A DNA stretch of 64,000 bases, taken from NCBI RefSeq assembly GCF_032854445.1, contig NC_088303.1, positions 377,501 through 441,500 on the forward strand. Reading direction: 5' to 3'. Below the pieces are notes generated by a model. It had not been told where the DNA came from. It worked only from the letters and a program-made list of their open reading frames with translations, and did not search any database. This stretch comes from Liolophura sinensis. Taxonomy: Eukaryota; Mollusca; Polyplacophora; Chitonida; Chitonidae. This document shows positions 50,298 to 62,204 of the stretch, piece by piece (positions within the stretch are counted from its first letter, which is position 1; each line of letters starts with the position of its first letter). The position numbers and the translations under genes are program-made.

Positions 50298-50839
50298 GTT
50301 TCACTATGACTGCCACACATGGTAGAATGAAACATGTTCCATATGATAATATCTGTCTGTACTGATGGTTAAAAATAGAGACACGCTACCAAAAATGAAT
50401 GGGTCATGTGCTGTATGAGAATTTCTGTCTAGAGCGTTTCAGGCCGTAAATTATGGTGTGTATACAAACAATACAATAGTCGATTGAGGCAGGCGAGGTA
50501 GCATCTGCACTCATGGATTTGCATGGCGCACGATTTGGATACTGACTTCATTCTGTCGCCTAGAATATTCTTTGCCTCTTTCAAACATCATTGAAAACTG
50601 TTGACGGGTTCGACTTGCATTTTTCGTTCTTTATATAGGAGTACTTTCCTAGTTGGAAAGTGTGCTGAAAGTTGTTTGGAAATATGGCCTTGAAATTATT
50701 GCCCTGGATCGTTGATTTTGGTTGACGGTTAGTATACGAATGTCTGTTATGACGCCATGTAGATACATAATCGCAAGGCCAATCTGGAAAATTACAACGT
50801 TTAACGCAGGACATGCACGAAAGAATTACAAGAAAGTGA

Positions 50840-51024
50840 GGGCCTCCTTGGCTGAGGAGTTAGCACCAGCGCGGCGCATTGACTAAAGAGTGTGTCATCA
50901 GTGCGGTCGTTGTGGGTTCGAGCCCTGGCCGGTTTCCTCCTAACATAATGCCGCCTGCCATCGTATAACTGAAATATCACTGAGTACAGCATAAAACACC
51001 AATGAAAAAAATACATAAACAAAT
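50840..51024 (+). mobile_element. Core-bearing SINE, copy 6 (internal deletion)
   Basis: The head GGCCTCCTTGGCTGAGGAGT and B-box region GTTGTGGGTTCGAGCCC are kept. About 80 bases of the core are missing, so the B-box joins almost directly to CTGGCCGGTTTCCTCC. The end is AAAACACCAATGAAAAAAAT. Confidence 0.7.
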
Positions 51025-53097
51025 ATGAGAAAGTGCATGTACACAGTAAAGAAATCAGATGAGTTTTAATGATTGCTGAAAGACGCGAGGGACCTCTTAC
51101 GGATTCCCTTGAAGAGGATGCAGATACTGACTTATCTATTTATTTGCTTCGCGGGTTAAGTGGACTTACATCAAGCCCAGCACCTTCATTTTAAAGGCTT
51201 CACTGATAGACCTCGCTGTCCAGTTAGATCAAAGCGTTGTTTGATTGCGACCGATCTGAACAACTTTAATCGGTTTAATTAGTAATTATAAAGTCGAATA
51301 AAAATACGCGTGCAGAAATATGTGAATATATATGAAAACGTTTATGCAGCACAAAGTTTTAATAGTATATTGAAGTTTTCCTGAATTAATTAAATGGTGT
51401 AGTATACAATGTATACAATGGTATACAATCGTTAATTAATCAACCCAAGGCTGATTATCCACTGTTTCCGTGAAGAGATTCGTCGTCCTATCTACATATA
51501 TACATGGAAATAAAATTCTTCAAGTAAAACTCCTTTTGTGTGTATAGCAAAACTAGTCATGTACGTGATACTGATTTCCAACATTACCTCATCTAGACAA
51601 GAACCTGAAAATCCCCGAGATCTCGGAGAAAATGTAGAAACGTAATTAAATGCATTACCGTGCAACTGTTCCCCGAATTTGTTCGAACTATCGACTAATT
51701 TGTCTGTCTTTCTTCGTCTGAAAATGTCATATAAATGACAATTAATAACAGTTCCTTTAACGCTGATGGTAAAGAAAACTCTCAAACGATTACCGATACA
51801 TGAAAAGTTTCTTATGATGATTGCTTTTGTTCACAAATGGAAAGAAAACAATATCTTGCATACGTGAGCTGTGTGTGGCTGTGCGGAAGGTACTGTGCCA
51901 CGAGGCGTGAGCTTAAGGCCTTTCCCCCCGCAGCACTGTTCGCCGGATCTTGGTGCTTATAAGTTGTCCACGGCTCTCATTACCCATGCGTGTTATTTTT
52001 ATTGAAGACCATTTATCTTCCACCAGTATGGTGTCTATAACTTAACGTTACGCGTACGCCGGGGTAAACAAACAATTAAACACATATCAGTATATTCCTA
52101 AGCCTTTTCAGTTTGAATGGTCCACTGGCCCCTGATCAGATATGGGACAGGCCCGATTCCATATTATATTATGATAAACACCAATCAAACAATTAATTAA
52201 ATAATTTGATTTCAAGTCTGTATGTCAGGATGTATATGTAAATTACCTTCATTGTTATCACCGTGTCACACATTGTGTTATTGATGCATTGATGCATTGA
52301 TGTCAAGGACTTAAATGGACGGATTGCTTGATTTGGTTGTACGCCTGAGGCGCGCTAACCTGTGGTTATGTCAGGTAATGTGTCCTCAACCAGTCTCCCC
52401 GAGCAGCACACTGACCGGGACAGGACAAGCTTCATAGTTCAGTAACAAGTCTTCCTCACGGCACATCACCCGACTGATTCTGATCGGTGTATGAAGAGCA
52501 CACCCGGTCATATACGGCTGTCTTTTGTCCGCAGGCGCCGTCAAATAGTGGGTCGTGTTGTATTGTACAGGATAAGTGTTATCCCGGGGGGGAGAACGCG
52601 TGCCCTGCCCGTGCGGCCTTCTGTCGAGTTTTGTTTAACTTTTGACCCTTGTCGTTTGCCTGTTTTCTATTTGCGATTCGGAGTTTTCTTTGTGGCCTTT
52701 TATCATCTGTAACAATGCGAGCTTTTCACCTGCCAATCACCTGCGGCCTTAGTAGGGTTGTGCGGACAAATCGATCCGCATCTTCTCTGGCTACTGATGG
52801 CTAACTTGTCTACCCCAAGCACCCTCTTCTCCTGTACCCACAAAGTAACGACTGTTGCTCTGTCTAATCAAGGTCAACGCCATCGATTGGACTTTGATGA
52901 TATCTTCATGATTGTTCCTCTTTACCACAATACAGTTACTAGGCAGTCAAAACATTCTTACACCATTGCACGGACGGCGTTTTCTATGATATAGGGTTTA
53001 TTTTTATATACGGATTATTTCATTTACACACTGGTGTTCCTTGTTCTTGAAATATCACGATTTTGTCGAGTACATTTTAACATATCTATGGGTATCT
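51025..53097. other. Intergenic, nothing firm
   Basis: AAACACCAATCAAACAATTAA near 52175 resembles the end of the core-bearing SINE and may be a tail fragment. No gene recognised. Confidence 0.35.
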
Positions 53098-53433
53098 TAT
53101 CAGGTTGCAGTAATTTGGTCGCTACTTTCAACACTATCCTCCATTTATCAGGTTGCAGTAATTTGGTCGCTACTTTCACCACTATCCTCTATTTATCAGG
53201 CTGCAGTAATTTGGTCTCTACTTTCAACAATATCCTCCATTTATCAGATTGCAGTAATTTGGTCGTTACTTTCACCACTATCCTCTATTTATCAGGCTGC
53301 AGTAATTTGGTCGCTACTTTCACCACTATCCTCAATTTATCACGTTGCAGTAAATTGGTCGCTATTTTCGCCACTATCCTCCATTTATCAGATTGTAGTA
53401 ATTTGGTCGTTACTTTCACCACTATCCTCCATT
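53098..53433. repeat. 48-bp minisatellite, 7 units
   Basis: Units contain GGTTGCAGTAATTTGGTCGC and ACTTTCACCACTATCC. The 16-codon period keeps two frames open; not coding. It is unrelated to the 48-bp satellite at 39.3 kb. Confidence 0.95.
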
Positions 53434-54893
53434 TCAACAAACGATAAAGTTACTTTAAACATTTCTTCCATTTTGTGAAAATATGTCATGTACGGTAAAT
53501 TTTAGGTTTAGGGACCAGGTATGCATTCCTGTTTATTATATTAACATGATGCATTTATGAGCAGCTGCAATGAAAGTGCGACTGAGATACTATATGTGTG
53601 TATTCTGTAATCTGGGAATTATTGACGACCAGTCATTGAAAGCTAATGACTGCTTCTCTTCTACCTGTTACCAGCTTCGTCCAATGCTGTTTACTGCATT
53701 TTATTTCTTCATATTCCTTTCAACGCTAGTATCTGTGGTTGTGGAAATGTCCTGCAATGACTGTCTTGGAACTCCATGATTTACGAGTGGTATATACATT
53801 AGAAGTCAGAATAAATATGTGGATGATTTTACGCCCTTCGTATGTCCTTACGACCTTTCCTCATTGGGTAAAGCAAAATTTGAAAGTGGTTTTCTTTTTA
53901 TCAAGGATTTCTTGTTACATAAGTCTATAAACATTACCACCTTTTATGGAAATGGAAATGGCTCTACGCATTACTGATTGTAAATATTTTATGGTTTAGC
54001 AATGGAACGCCAAAGTGGATTATACACTTTACATTTGGGATATAGATATAAGTTCCTCATCACTTTCAGGTATAAGGCTAATTCCAGATACGCTGACACA
54101 TCCACACAAGTAGGTACTTTGAGGGCGACTTGATTTTGAACGGCAGACCCTTCCATTGTTCCAGATGAATAGAGAAGATGTTGGTTTGACCCTTAGCTGC
54201 ATGTGCTGCAGAGTCAGGTGTTTATTCCCTTGAGAGAGAAAGAGACCAGGTGTGATTATCAGAAAACAATGGTGGCCAGCACCATTATCAGCTGTGTAGA
54301 TGCTGAGAGGATGCGGAATCTTTGGGCTCCCATCTGTTCTCATCTGAGATGCGGTCTCCACGGAATTCGGTTGCTCTCAGACAATGGCAAACCCATGCAC
54401 GCTATTGTTCTCGTCAAGGTAAAGTTTCCAAAAGCTCAGCCGATTAAACCGAAGCTGTCCTGAAGCTGTCTGCATGATAATCACTCCTAAGTTCATCCGA
54501 GGGACTGGTCCTTTTTGTTCGGTGGTTTTTGATGCTATGCTTCATTAAGGATGCTCTTATAAGATGGGTCTATGATTAGCATTGTGACCCTTGCCCTCTA
54601 AGTATTTGACCCCACCTGTGTTTATAGTTTAGATCCAGCGCCCTATAGGGAGCAGCCTGATCCTTCACTAGATAATTCAGACTTCAACATGCGCACAAAT
54701 ACCAAATAAACCACACAGGTACCACTAATTGAATTATCCTGGAATATATTTGTGTAATTCGAGAATTTGAGTATGAAAATCGAGTAAATTGGAAAGTTTG
54801 ATCTGAAAGCTTCAAAGCGTTGGCATTTATTTTGTTCTCTATAGGCTTGTATATTAAGCAAGTCAGTCTTGTACAGAATTGGACAACCTTGTT

Positions 54894-55068
54894 AATCGAT
54901 GGTTTGCGATAGCAGCCATCCTTGAGGTAAGTTTGTGTATATTGCCCATTGTATGACCTTACCAGCCAAAGGCCTCTGCTCAGCTTATGACACCTTTAAC
55001 AAAAGACACCCAGAGAGCAATACAAACAAACTTACCTCAAAGATGAATGCCATTGCAAACCATCTATT
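54894..55068. repeat. 175-bp inverted repeat with 51-nt arms
   Basis: The arms are 54894-54944 and 55018-55068, 43 of 51 positions complementary by hand alignment, with a 73-nt spacer. A transcript from either strand would fold into a long hairpin. It may be a small MITE; no flanking duplication is obvious. Confidence 0.75.
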
Positions 55069-57539
55069 GTAAAATATTAAATAAATAAATAAATAAGACA
55101 AAAGAAGGGAGCCAGCCACCTGGTCAGTACAGTGCTATACTTGATGTCTATACGGTCACAGACATGACCTAACGGCGTTTATTGGCCACACTTAATTTCA
55201 CCAGAAGTTTCGACCTGATCCTGTCAGTGACCTCAAGGCAGACGATGCAATCAAAATTTGATGGCAGAGAGAAGGCTGAATCATCTACATTGCGGAATGT
55301 ACTTCGACAAGTGTTAGGCTACAGTCGTTAACCACTCGGCCATTACATAGTCGGATCGCACGGAACCCTTGTAGTTGTGACCAGCTGTGTCGGGTTGACA
55401 AATCATGATGTTGATTTGAACATTCAAAATTGCTAAATATTTTCCATTTGAAGACGTTAGAAGTAGGCCTACGTATTCTCACCCTAGACTGGAGTAAGCT
55501 TTCATCACAAGAAATCAACAAGGACGTTGACTGAACCATGGTAGATTTACGTTACATAAGCGATATATTATGGTTCCTATACAGAGATGCGGCGTCGGCA
55601 TATCAGTTTTCGTGATTCCAAGATGCTTTGGCCACCAGCGTCAAATGAACGAAATATACTGTTGAAAATGAAATTGTAGAATTTTTCTTCTGAATGGATC
55701 AGTTTCCATGGCATTTCGGTCGGTTAGCCTTGTTATCTAACTGTAAACAGCTCTAGGATACGTCTTAGCCGTCACTATGTCAGCCGTGTTTATGTGGCCT
55801 AAACACGTGTGATTCAAATGTGTTTATTGTTGCGCGACAGATCAAGTGGTTGTAGCTAATCCTCACTGAGTTAAGAGATTATGGTGAGTGACCTGGTAAA
55901 TTAAATGTCACCATTTTTATTGATGCCTTGTTAGTAATTCACCTGCTTGCCTGCAAGTGTTATTGTCTGTCGGCAATTTACCACTTACCTGTTCATTGTA
56001 TGTCCTCATTAGCTATGTCTGCGCGCTATCACAGTCTATCTTGCACAAAGCTTAATTACTACATTGTAATTTATCGTGCGGAGCGCAGAGGCCAGGCTGG
56101 CGCCTGAGGCCTTTAGCGAGCAACTCGTGCGAGTGATTCCCCTTGTTAATTAGTTTTAAGATCGTTTGTGTTGAGAGACGATCCACTCGTTTATCTCCAT
56201 AGCCATACGATCATTTTGTCGGCAGGTGAAAACCAATCTGCGCCAGCAGGTAAGTCACTAGCCTTGTTTGTGTTTTGTAATAAAAATACCATACGGTGAG
56301 AGGAAATACGAATGCAAATACACCATCGTAAAAGCGATTTATTCATTGAATTTTGTGGCTATGGTAGAGCTTTGCTTTTGGGGCAAAACTTTATTTACAT
56401 AAATTATTGTGTGAAAAGTAATGCTACATATGCCCAATCAGTGATGCCATGTGTTTTCAGTACGACTGGAAACATGTAAACAAAATTGTTTCCAAGTAAT
56501 GGTATGATATAGATAACTCGATTTATAGACGCCAGGTGAAGCGAAATGAACTTATACACAATTTCTGTATACTTTTAAAGTAAGAAAAGTTTTGTTGGAT
56601 ATCATTTGAAGGCAAAACAATTCACTCTGATCATATGTCGTATAAAAAAGCCAACACTCTGTAATCCATCGACTAATTTAATAGACCCAGTTGTTTTGAT
56701 AATGAAAAATTATAAAATTGGTATGATCGGAGATATGTTCATTGAAAGTGTGTAAATCCAAAAGGTGTCAATGTCAGCTGTGACAGCAGACATATTAAAT
56801 CTAGCAATTAGTTGCACAGAAACTAAGGCAAGTTAAAATTCGACCAGAACAAAGTTCAAAGTACCGGCTGCTGTTGTTCGACCATTGGCTGAGGAAGGAT
56901 CAGTGTGTTTTCTGCAACAGGTAAACTAGGCCGACAGGTGCTTAAGACAGTGGCTTTCTTAAATCACTAACTCCAACCAATTAATAACAGCAAGCTATAA
57001 TACCTGCACACCTGTTCATGTGAATAAATCTAGTATCTCTTTGATGTATATTGATACAGCTCGCACCGCATTCCTGGTCTGAACACCTGATGGGAGCAGG
57101 TTGTACGGGTCAATGTCAGGTAAATCTGTTAGCTAAACGCAGTGGTATATAGATTGTGGTGCCGAAAAAGAAAAAAACGTTACCAAAGAATACTAGCCTG
57201 CAAATTACCATGGAAACGTAAAACCACAATCCCTAGTCATCTGGTATGTAGAAATCAAAAAGTTAAACTTTCAGTGTCTTTTTAAAAAGGCTATCGTGTA
57301 TTATAACTGTCTCAAGAAAGCCAATTTGAATTGAAGTGCAGGTGAGATTTTAATGAATTATAGTGTTGTGTGAAGTGTTATGGACATAAATTTTACCCTC
57401 TATGGTATAGATACATTTTTATTATTTTCTTTACAAAACGGGTTAGGTATTTTTCACTCGAAAGTAAATCGAATTGAATAAGGTGTATTTTAGGTCCTGT
57501 TGATTGACACACTTCGGCCAGCCTGTTAACAGTGAAAAC
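55069..57539. other. Intergenic, nothing recognised
   Basis: There is an ATAAATAAATAAATAA stretch just after the inverted repeat. Otherwise featureless AT-rich DNA with few frames. Confidence 0.4.
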
Positions 57540-58446
57540 AACCTATACATAACAACAGTCCCATACATAACATAAAACTACACGTATGTGTAACCCATGG
57601 CTACCTTGTTAACAGTGAAAAGAACAACAATCTCATGCATAACATAAAACTACACGTATGTGTAGCCCACGATCAGCCTGTTAACAGTGAAAACAACAAC
57701 AATCTCATACATAACATAAAACTACACGTGTGTGTAACTATTTACCCACACGTCAACAATGGAATGATCATCTCCTACATGCACCAAGAGTGTACTTGTA
57801 TCAGTATTGCAATCTCATACATAACATAAAACTACACGTGTGTGTAACTATTTACCCACACGTCAACAATGGGATGATCATCTCCTACATGCACCAACAG
57901 TGTAATTGTATCAGTATTGCAATCTCATACATAACATAAAACTACACATGTGTGTAACTATTTACCCACACGTCAACAATGGGATGATCATCTCCTACAT
58001 GCACCAAGAGTGTACTTGTATCAGTATTATAATCTCATACATAACATAAAACTACACGTGTGTGTAACTATTTACCCACACGTCAACAATGGGATGATCA
58101 TCTCCTACATGCACCAAGAGTGTACTTGTATCAGTATTGCAATCTCATACATAACATAAAACTACACATGTGTGTAACTAATTACCCACACGTCAACAAT
58201 GGGATGATCATCTCCTACATGCACCAAGAGTGTACTTGTATCAGTATTATAATCTCATACATAACATAAAACTACACATGTGTGTAACTATTTACCCACA
58301 CGTCAACAATGGGATGATCATCTCCTACATGCACCAAGAGTGTACTTGTATCAGTATTATAATCTCATACATAACATAAAACTACACATGTGTGTAACTA
58401 TTTACCCACACGTCAACAATGGGATGATCATCTCCTACATGCACCA
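57540..58446. repeat. 110-bp satellite, about 7 units plus degenerate leading units
   Basis: Units contain CATAACATAAAACTACACGT, ATTTACCCACACGTCAACAA and GATGATCATCTCCTACATGC. Before 57700 there are three shorter units with only the CATAACATAAAACTACACG part. The array ends next to a SINE-tail-like AAAACACCAATGAAGAAAAA. Confidence 0.95.
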
Positions 58447-58867
58447 TTACGTGTGAAGGTCTTCCAGAAAACACCAATGAAGAAAAATAAATAAATAAAT
58501 ATAATATGAAACTGTTTTAGTAATATTTGACAACCCTTTCCGTGCCTATTCCGGGACCACCTCATCTCGTACGTACTTGTTGGCATAAAACTTTGCGTGT
58601 AGGTATCACTAAAATCAGTGACCAGTCAGCTTATTGTATACACAGGAGTGTTGTGTTCAATGTCTAGATGCAGGTACCAGAACCACACTCGACCAGTGTG
58701 ATACACAAGGGACCTTTATCATCTCTATCCTAGCGGGGTGCCCGGCTGGACATCAAACATCAAAGACATGACGCGCGATGACGCAATAACCTCCGAATGA
58801 ATAGCCCAGTGTTTGAAACAGGTTACATGTCCGTATTAGAGAGAGCGTGAGGGGACGCGTGTCTGGC

Positions 58868-58911
58868 GAGGGGTTGGGGTGGGGGCGGGGTGGGGTGAGG
58901 GTTGGGGGAGG
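58868..58911 (+). other. G-quadruplex candidate
   Basis: Seven runs of three to five G separated by one to four bases. Confidence 0.6.
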
Positions 58912-59674
58912 CTGGATGGTGGACATACAAAGGAATCAGGGATCAGCATCTGGGATCATTACTGGAGACTATCTGTCGCCGGATTTTGGCCTGGTACAGA
59001 CCATTTGAATTTACCTTTAAATGTCTGAAGATCGTTTATGCAGATTTGCCTAATGGCATGGTTAATTTGTACACGACTAGTTCACTAAAATATCGAGCAC
59101 TGTTACACTACCACAAAATATCCCGATGCAGGTTCTAATTTACCACGGTTTCACTTACGTCATACACTTGTCCGTAATTATATGACACAATGTAATTAAT
59201 GTTAGTGACGCTACTGGTTGGTCTTAACGCACGTAGGCCTGTCATAGCAGAGCAATCGGATATAATACGTTGATCTTGTTGATGTTAATGCGCTATTTGC
59301 GACTTGCGTGTGAATTACATTAGTGTATTTTAAAAATAGAGAAATTATTCACTGAAGGACATCGCTGTACTGTAAACCTTCCTCGGGTAATAAAAACTAT
59401 AGACTGTGAAGAAACAAGACCAGTGCGCTTATTAGATGTAAGTTCCTACGAGTTTTATGACATCGTTTGTAATTAGCGAATGTGTGCAGGAGTCACCTGC
59501 TGTGTACTAAATCCTTAAGGTGACTTATCCTTTTGTCAGTTAGGTGTGAGTCATTTCTTATTATCACATGTATTATGTTTGCAATGGATACAGTAGTGTT
59601 CAACAACCATATAAGCAACAGCGGTCGGCGAAATATTCATTTCAGTATAAAAACACCCGAATAGATCAGAGAAT

Positions 59675-59795
59675 AAGGTATCCAACACAAGATAAGAGAA
59701 TAAGGTGTCCAACACAAGATAAGAGAATAAGGTGTCCAGCACAAGAGAATAAGGTATCCAACACAAGATATGAGAATAAGGTATCCAACACATGC
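59675..59795. repeat. 27-bp minisatellite
   Basis: About 4-5 units of AACACAAGATAAGAGAATAA plus GGTGTCC, one unit shortened. Confidence 0.85.
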
Positions 59796-60344
59796 TGGGG
59801 GAATTCCGATGCCTCAAACAATGTATATTGGGGACAAGCGAGTCAGTGTCGTAGCGAGTCTGTTGTCCGTGCCCTGTCCGGAACAATATCCAGAGAAAAA
59901 ACAGAGCGCTGGGAACCTAAATAAATGGTAATCGGTCAATTTCTATTCCAGTGCCTTGGTTATACCGGAGATCAATGATCGATTCCGGACAGCCCATAAT
60001 AAGCAGGAATAGCTTTGATTCGTGTACGGCTCAGTTCACCTGATGGCTTGGAAATCCACCTTACTGCAGAGCTTTGTCCAAACTTAAAGCGGCGAGGTGC
60101 TGTTGTGAAGCCGGCATGCCAGTCCCTCTGCGGTCTGATCACCAGAATATGACCGTCTGTCTGAGCCTATAACCCGACAATATCAGAGCCAAATCAACGC
60201 GCCTCTGCCCTATTCACCTTGTTTCCCAAGCCTGCCACCCCCACCATCATCATCGCTACTAGCGAGAAAACAGGACGACTGATCTGGTCCATATCACGTT
60301 CGAAATACACAATTATTCCGGCTACAGCAGAATACTCTTGACCA

Positions 60345-60595
60345 AAGGTTTCACCAATACTTGTTTCATCCATATTTGTTTCATCAATACTGGTTTCATC
60401 GATATTTCTTGCATCAATACTTGTTTTACCAATTCTTGTTTCATTAATACTTGCTTCTTCAATATTTTTTTCATCAATACTTCTTTCATCAATACTTGCT
60501 TCAAGAATACATTACTTGTTTCATCAGTACCTGTTTCATGAGTACTTGCTGCATGTGTACTACCTGAATTATCTATACTTGTTTCACATAGTTAT
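60345..60595. repeat. 15-bp minisatellite (CATCAATACTTGTTT)
   Basis: About 16 diverged units; frames stay open because of the five-codon period. Confidence 0.9.
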
Positions 60596-60909
60596 ACTTT
60601 GAACCTGACTAATTTATATGTTTGACAGACAAAAGCTATTCGCTGTAAACAGATATCAGATACAGTCATATTCCACGTGATGACGGTGGTGTACATGGAC
60701 ACTCTGAGACATTGTATACTTGTATCCAACAGAAGGGATATAAATCAGACAGGTGACCACAGCATCTATCCCATGAGTTATTACCTGTACTATACTAGTT
60801 CCACCCGTGTGTTGTTCCGCCTCTCAAATGGTTCCTCAATCAGTTCTCCAGTTTGTCAGTCATTCATTCGTTCAGCTAGTCATGTAGTTGTTTGATATTG
60901 TTAAGCTAG

Positions 60910-61880
60910 GTAGGGGCTCAGTCGTTCATATAGTTGTTTAACAGGTATGTGTTCAGTCGTTCAGGTAGTCATGTAGTTGCTCACAAGGTGAGCCAAGTAT
61001 GTGTTCAGTCTTTCAGGTAGTCATGTAGCTGTTCAACAGGTGAGTCAGGCATGTGTTCAGTCGTTCAGGTAGTCATGTAGCTGTTCACCTATGTGAGTCA
61101 GGCATGTGTCCAGTCGTTCAGGTAGTCATGTAGCTGTTCAACAGGTGAGTCAGGCATGTGTTCAGTCGTTCAGGTAGTCATGTAGCTGTTCAAGAGGTGA
61201 GTCAGGCATGTGTTCAGTCGTTCAGGTAGTCATGTAGCTGTTCAACAGGTGAGTCAGGCATGTGTTCAGTCGTTCAGGTAGTCATGTAGCTGTTCAACAG
61301 GTGATTCAGGCATGTGTTCAGTCGTTCAGGTAGTCATGTAGTTGCTCACAAGGTGAGCCATGTATGTGTTCAGTCTTTCAGGTAGTCATGTAGCTGTTCA
61401 ACAGGTGAGTCAGGCATGTGTTCAGTCGTTCAGGTAGTCATGTAGCTGTTCAACAGGTGAGTCAGGCATGTGTTCAGTCGTTCAGGTAGTCATGTAGTTG
61501 TTCAAGAGGTGAGTCAGGCATGTGTTCAGTCGTTCAGGTAGTCATGTAGCTGTTCAAGAGGTGAGTCAGGCATGTGTTCAGTCGTTCAGGTAGTCATGTA
61601 GCTGTTCACCTATGTGAGTCAGGCATGTGTTCAGTCTTTCAGGTAGTCATGTAGCTGTTCAACAGGTGAGCCAGGCATGTGTTCAGTCGTTCAGGTAGTC
61701 ATGTAGTTGTTCAAGAGGTGAGCCATGTATGTGTTCAGTCTTTCAGGTAGTCATGTAGTTGTTCAAGAGGTGAGTCAGGCATGTGTTCAGTCGTTCAGGT
61801 AGTCATGTAGCTGTTCAAGAGGTGAGCCAGGCATGTGTTCAGTCGTTCAGGTAGTCATGTAGTTGTTTAACAGGTGAATT
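60910..61880. repeat. 52-bp minisatellite, about 18 units, with E-box/AP-1-like motifs
   Basis: Units contain GTTCAGTCGTTCAGGTAGTC and CATGTAGCTGTTCAACAGGT followed by GAGTCAGGCATGT. By eye, TGAGTCA occurs 11 times, CAGGTG 8 times and the fused CAGGTGAGTCA 5 times. Confidence 0.95.
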
Positions 61881-62204
61881 CAGGTAATTAGTCAACGCTT
61901 AAGCCCGTCATATATAGTTAGGCACGTCGTTCCTTCATTCAGTCAGTTATTTTATTAGTTCTGTTAGGTATATGTATTGATTGATCGGTTGATTGGTATC
62001 TTGGTTTTTAACAGTTTCGCAGTCGTTCAGTCATGCTGTCAGCTAGTTATTTGTTGGTCGAGTCAGGTAGATGATGACAACAGTTAATCAGTAACTTGTT
62101 TCGATCAGTCAGTCAGTTAAAGCTGTACCAGGGAGTCTGTTATTATAGTCACATAACCAAGCTTTCTCACTTATCAGTTTACTCCGCTTAATCACTCTCT
62201 TAGT

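Noticed and set aside
54921-54942. A let-7 microRNA gene
   Set aside because: Only the seed and part of the 3' end match. Mature let-7 is essentially invariant in bilaterians, and the stem and loop sizes do not fit.
57700-58446. Regularly spaced repeats resembling a CRISPR array
   Set aside because: The whole 110-bp unit repeats with no unique spacers, and the DNA is eukaryotic. The same applies to the 37-, 43-, 52- and 70-bp arrays.
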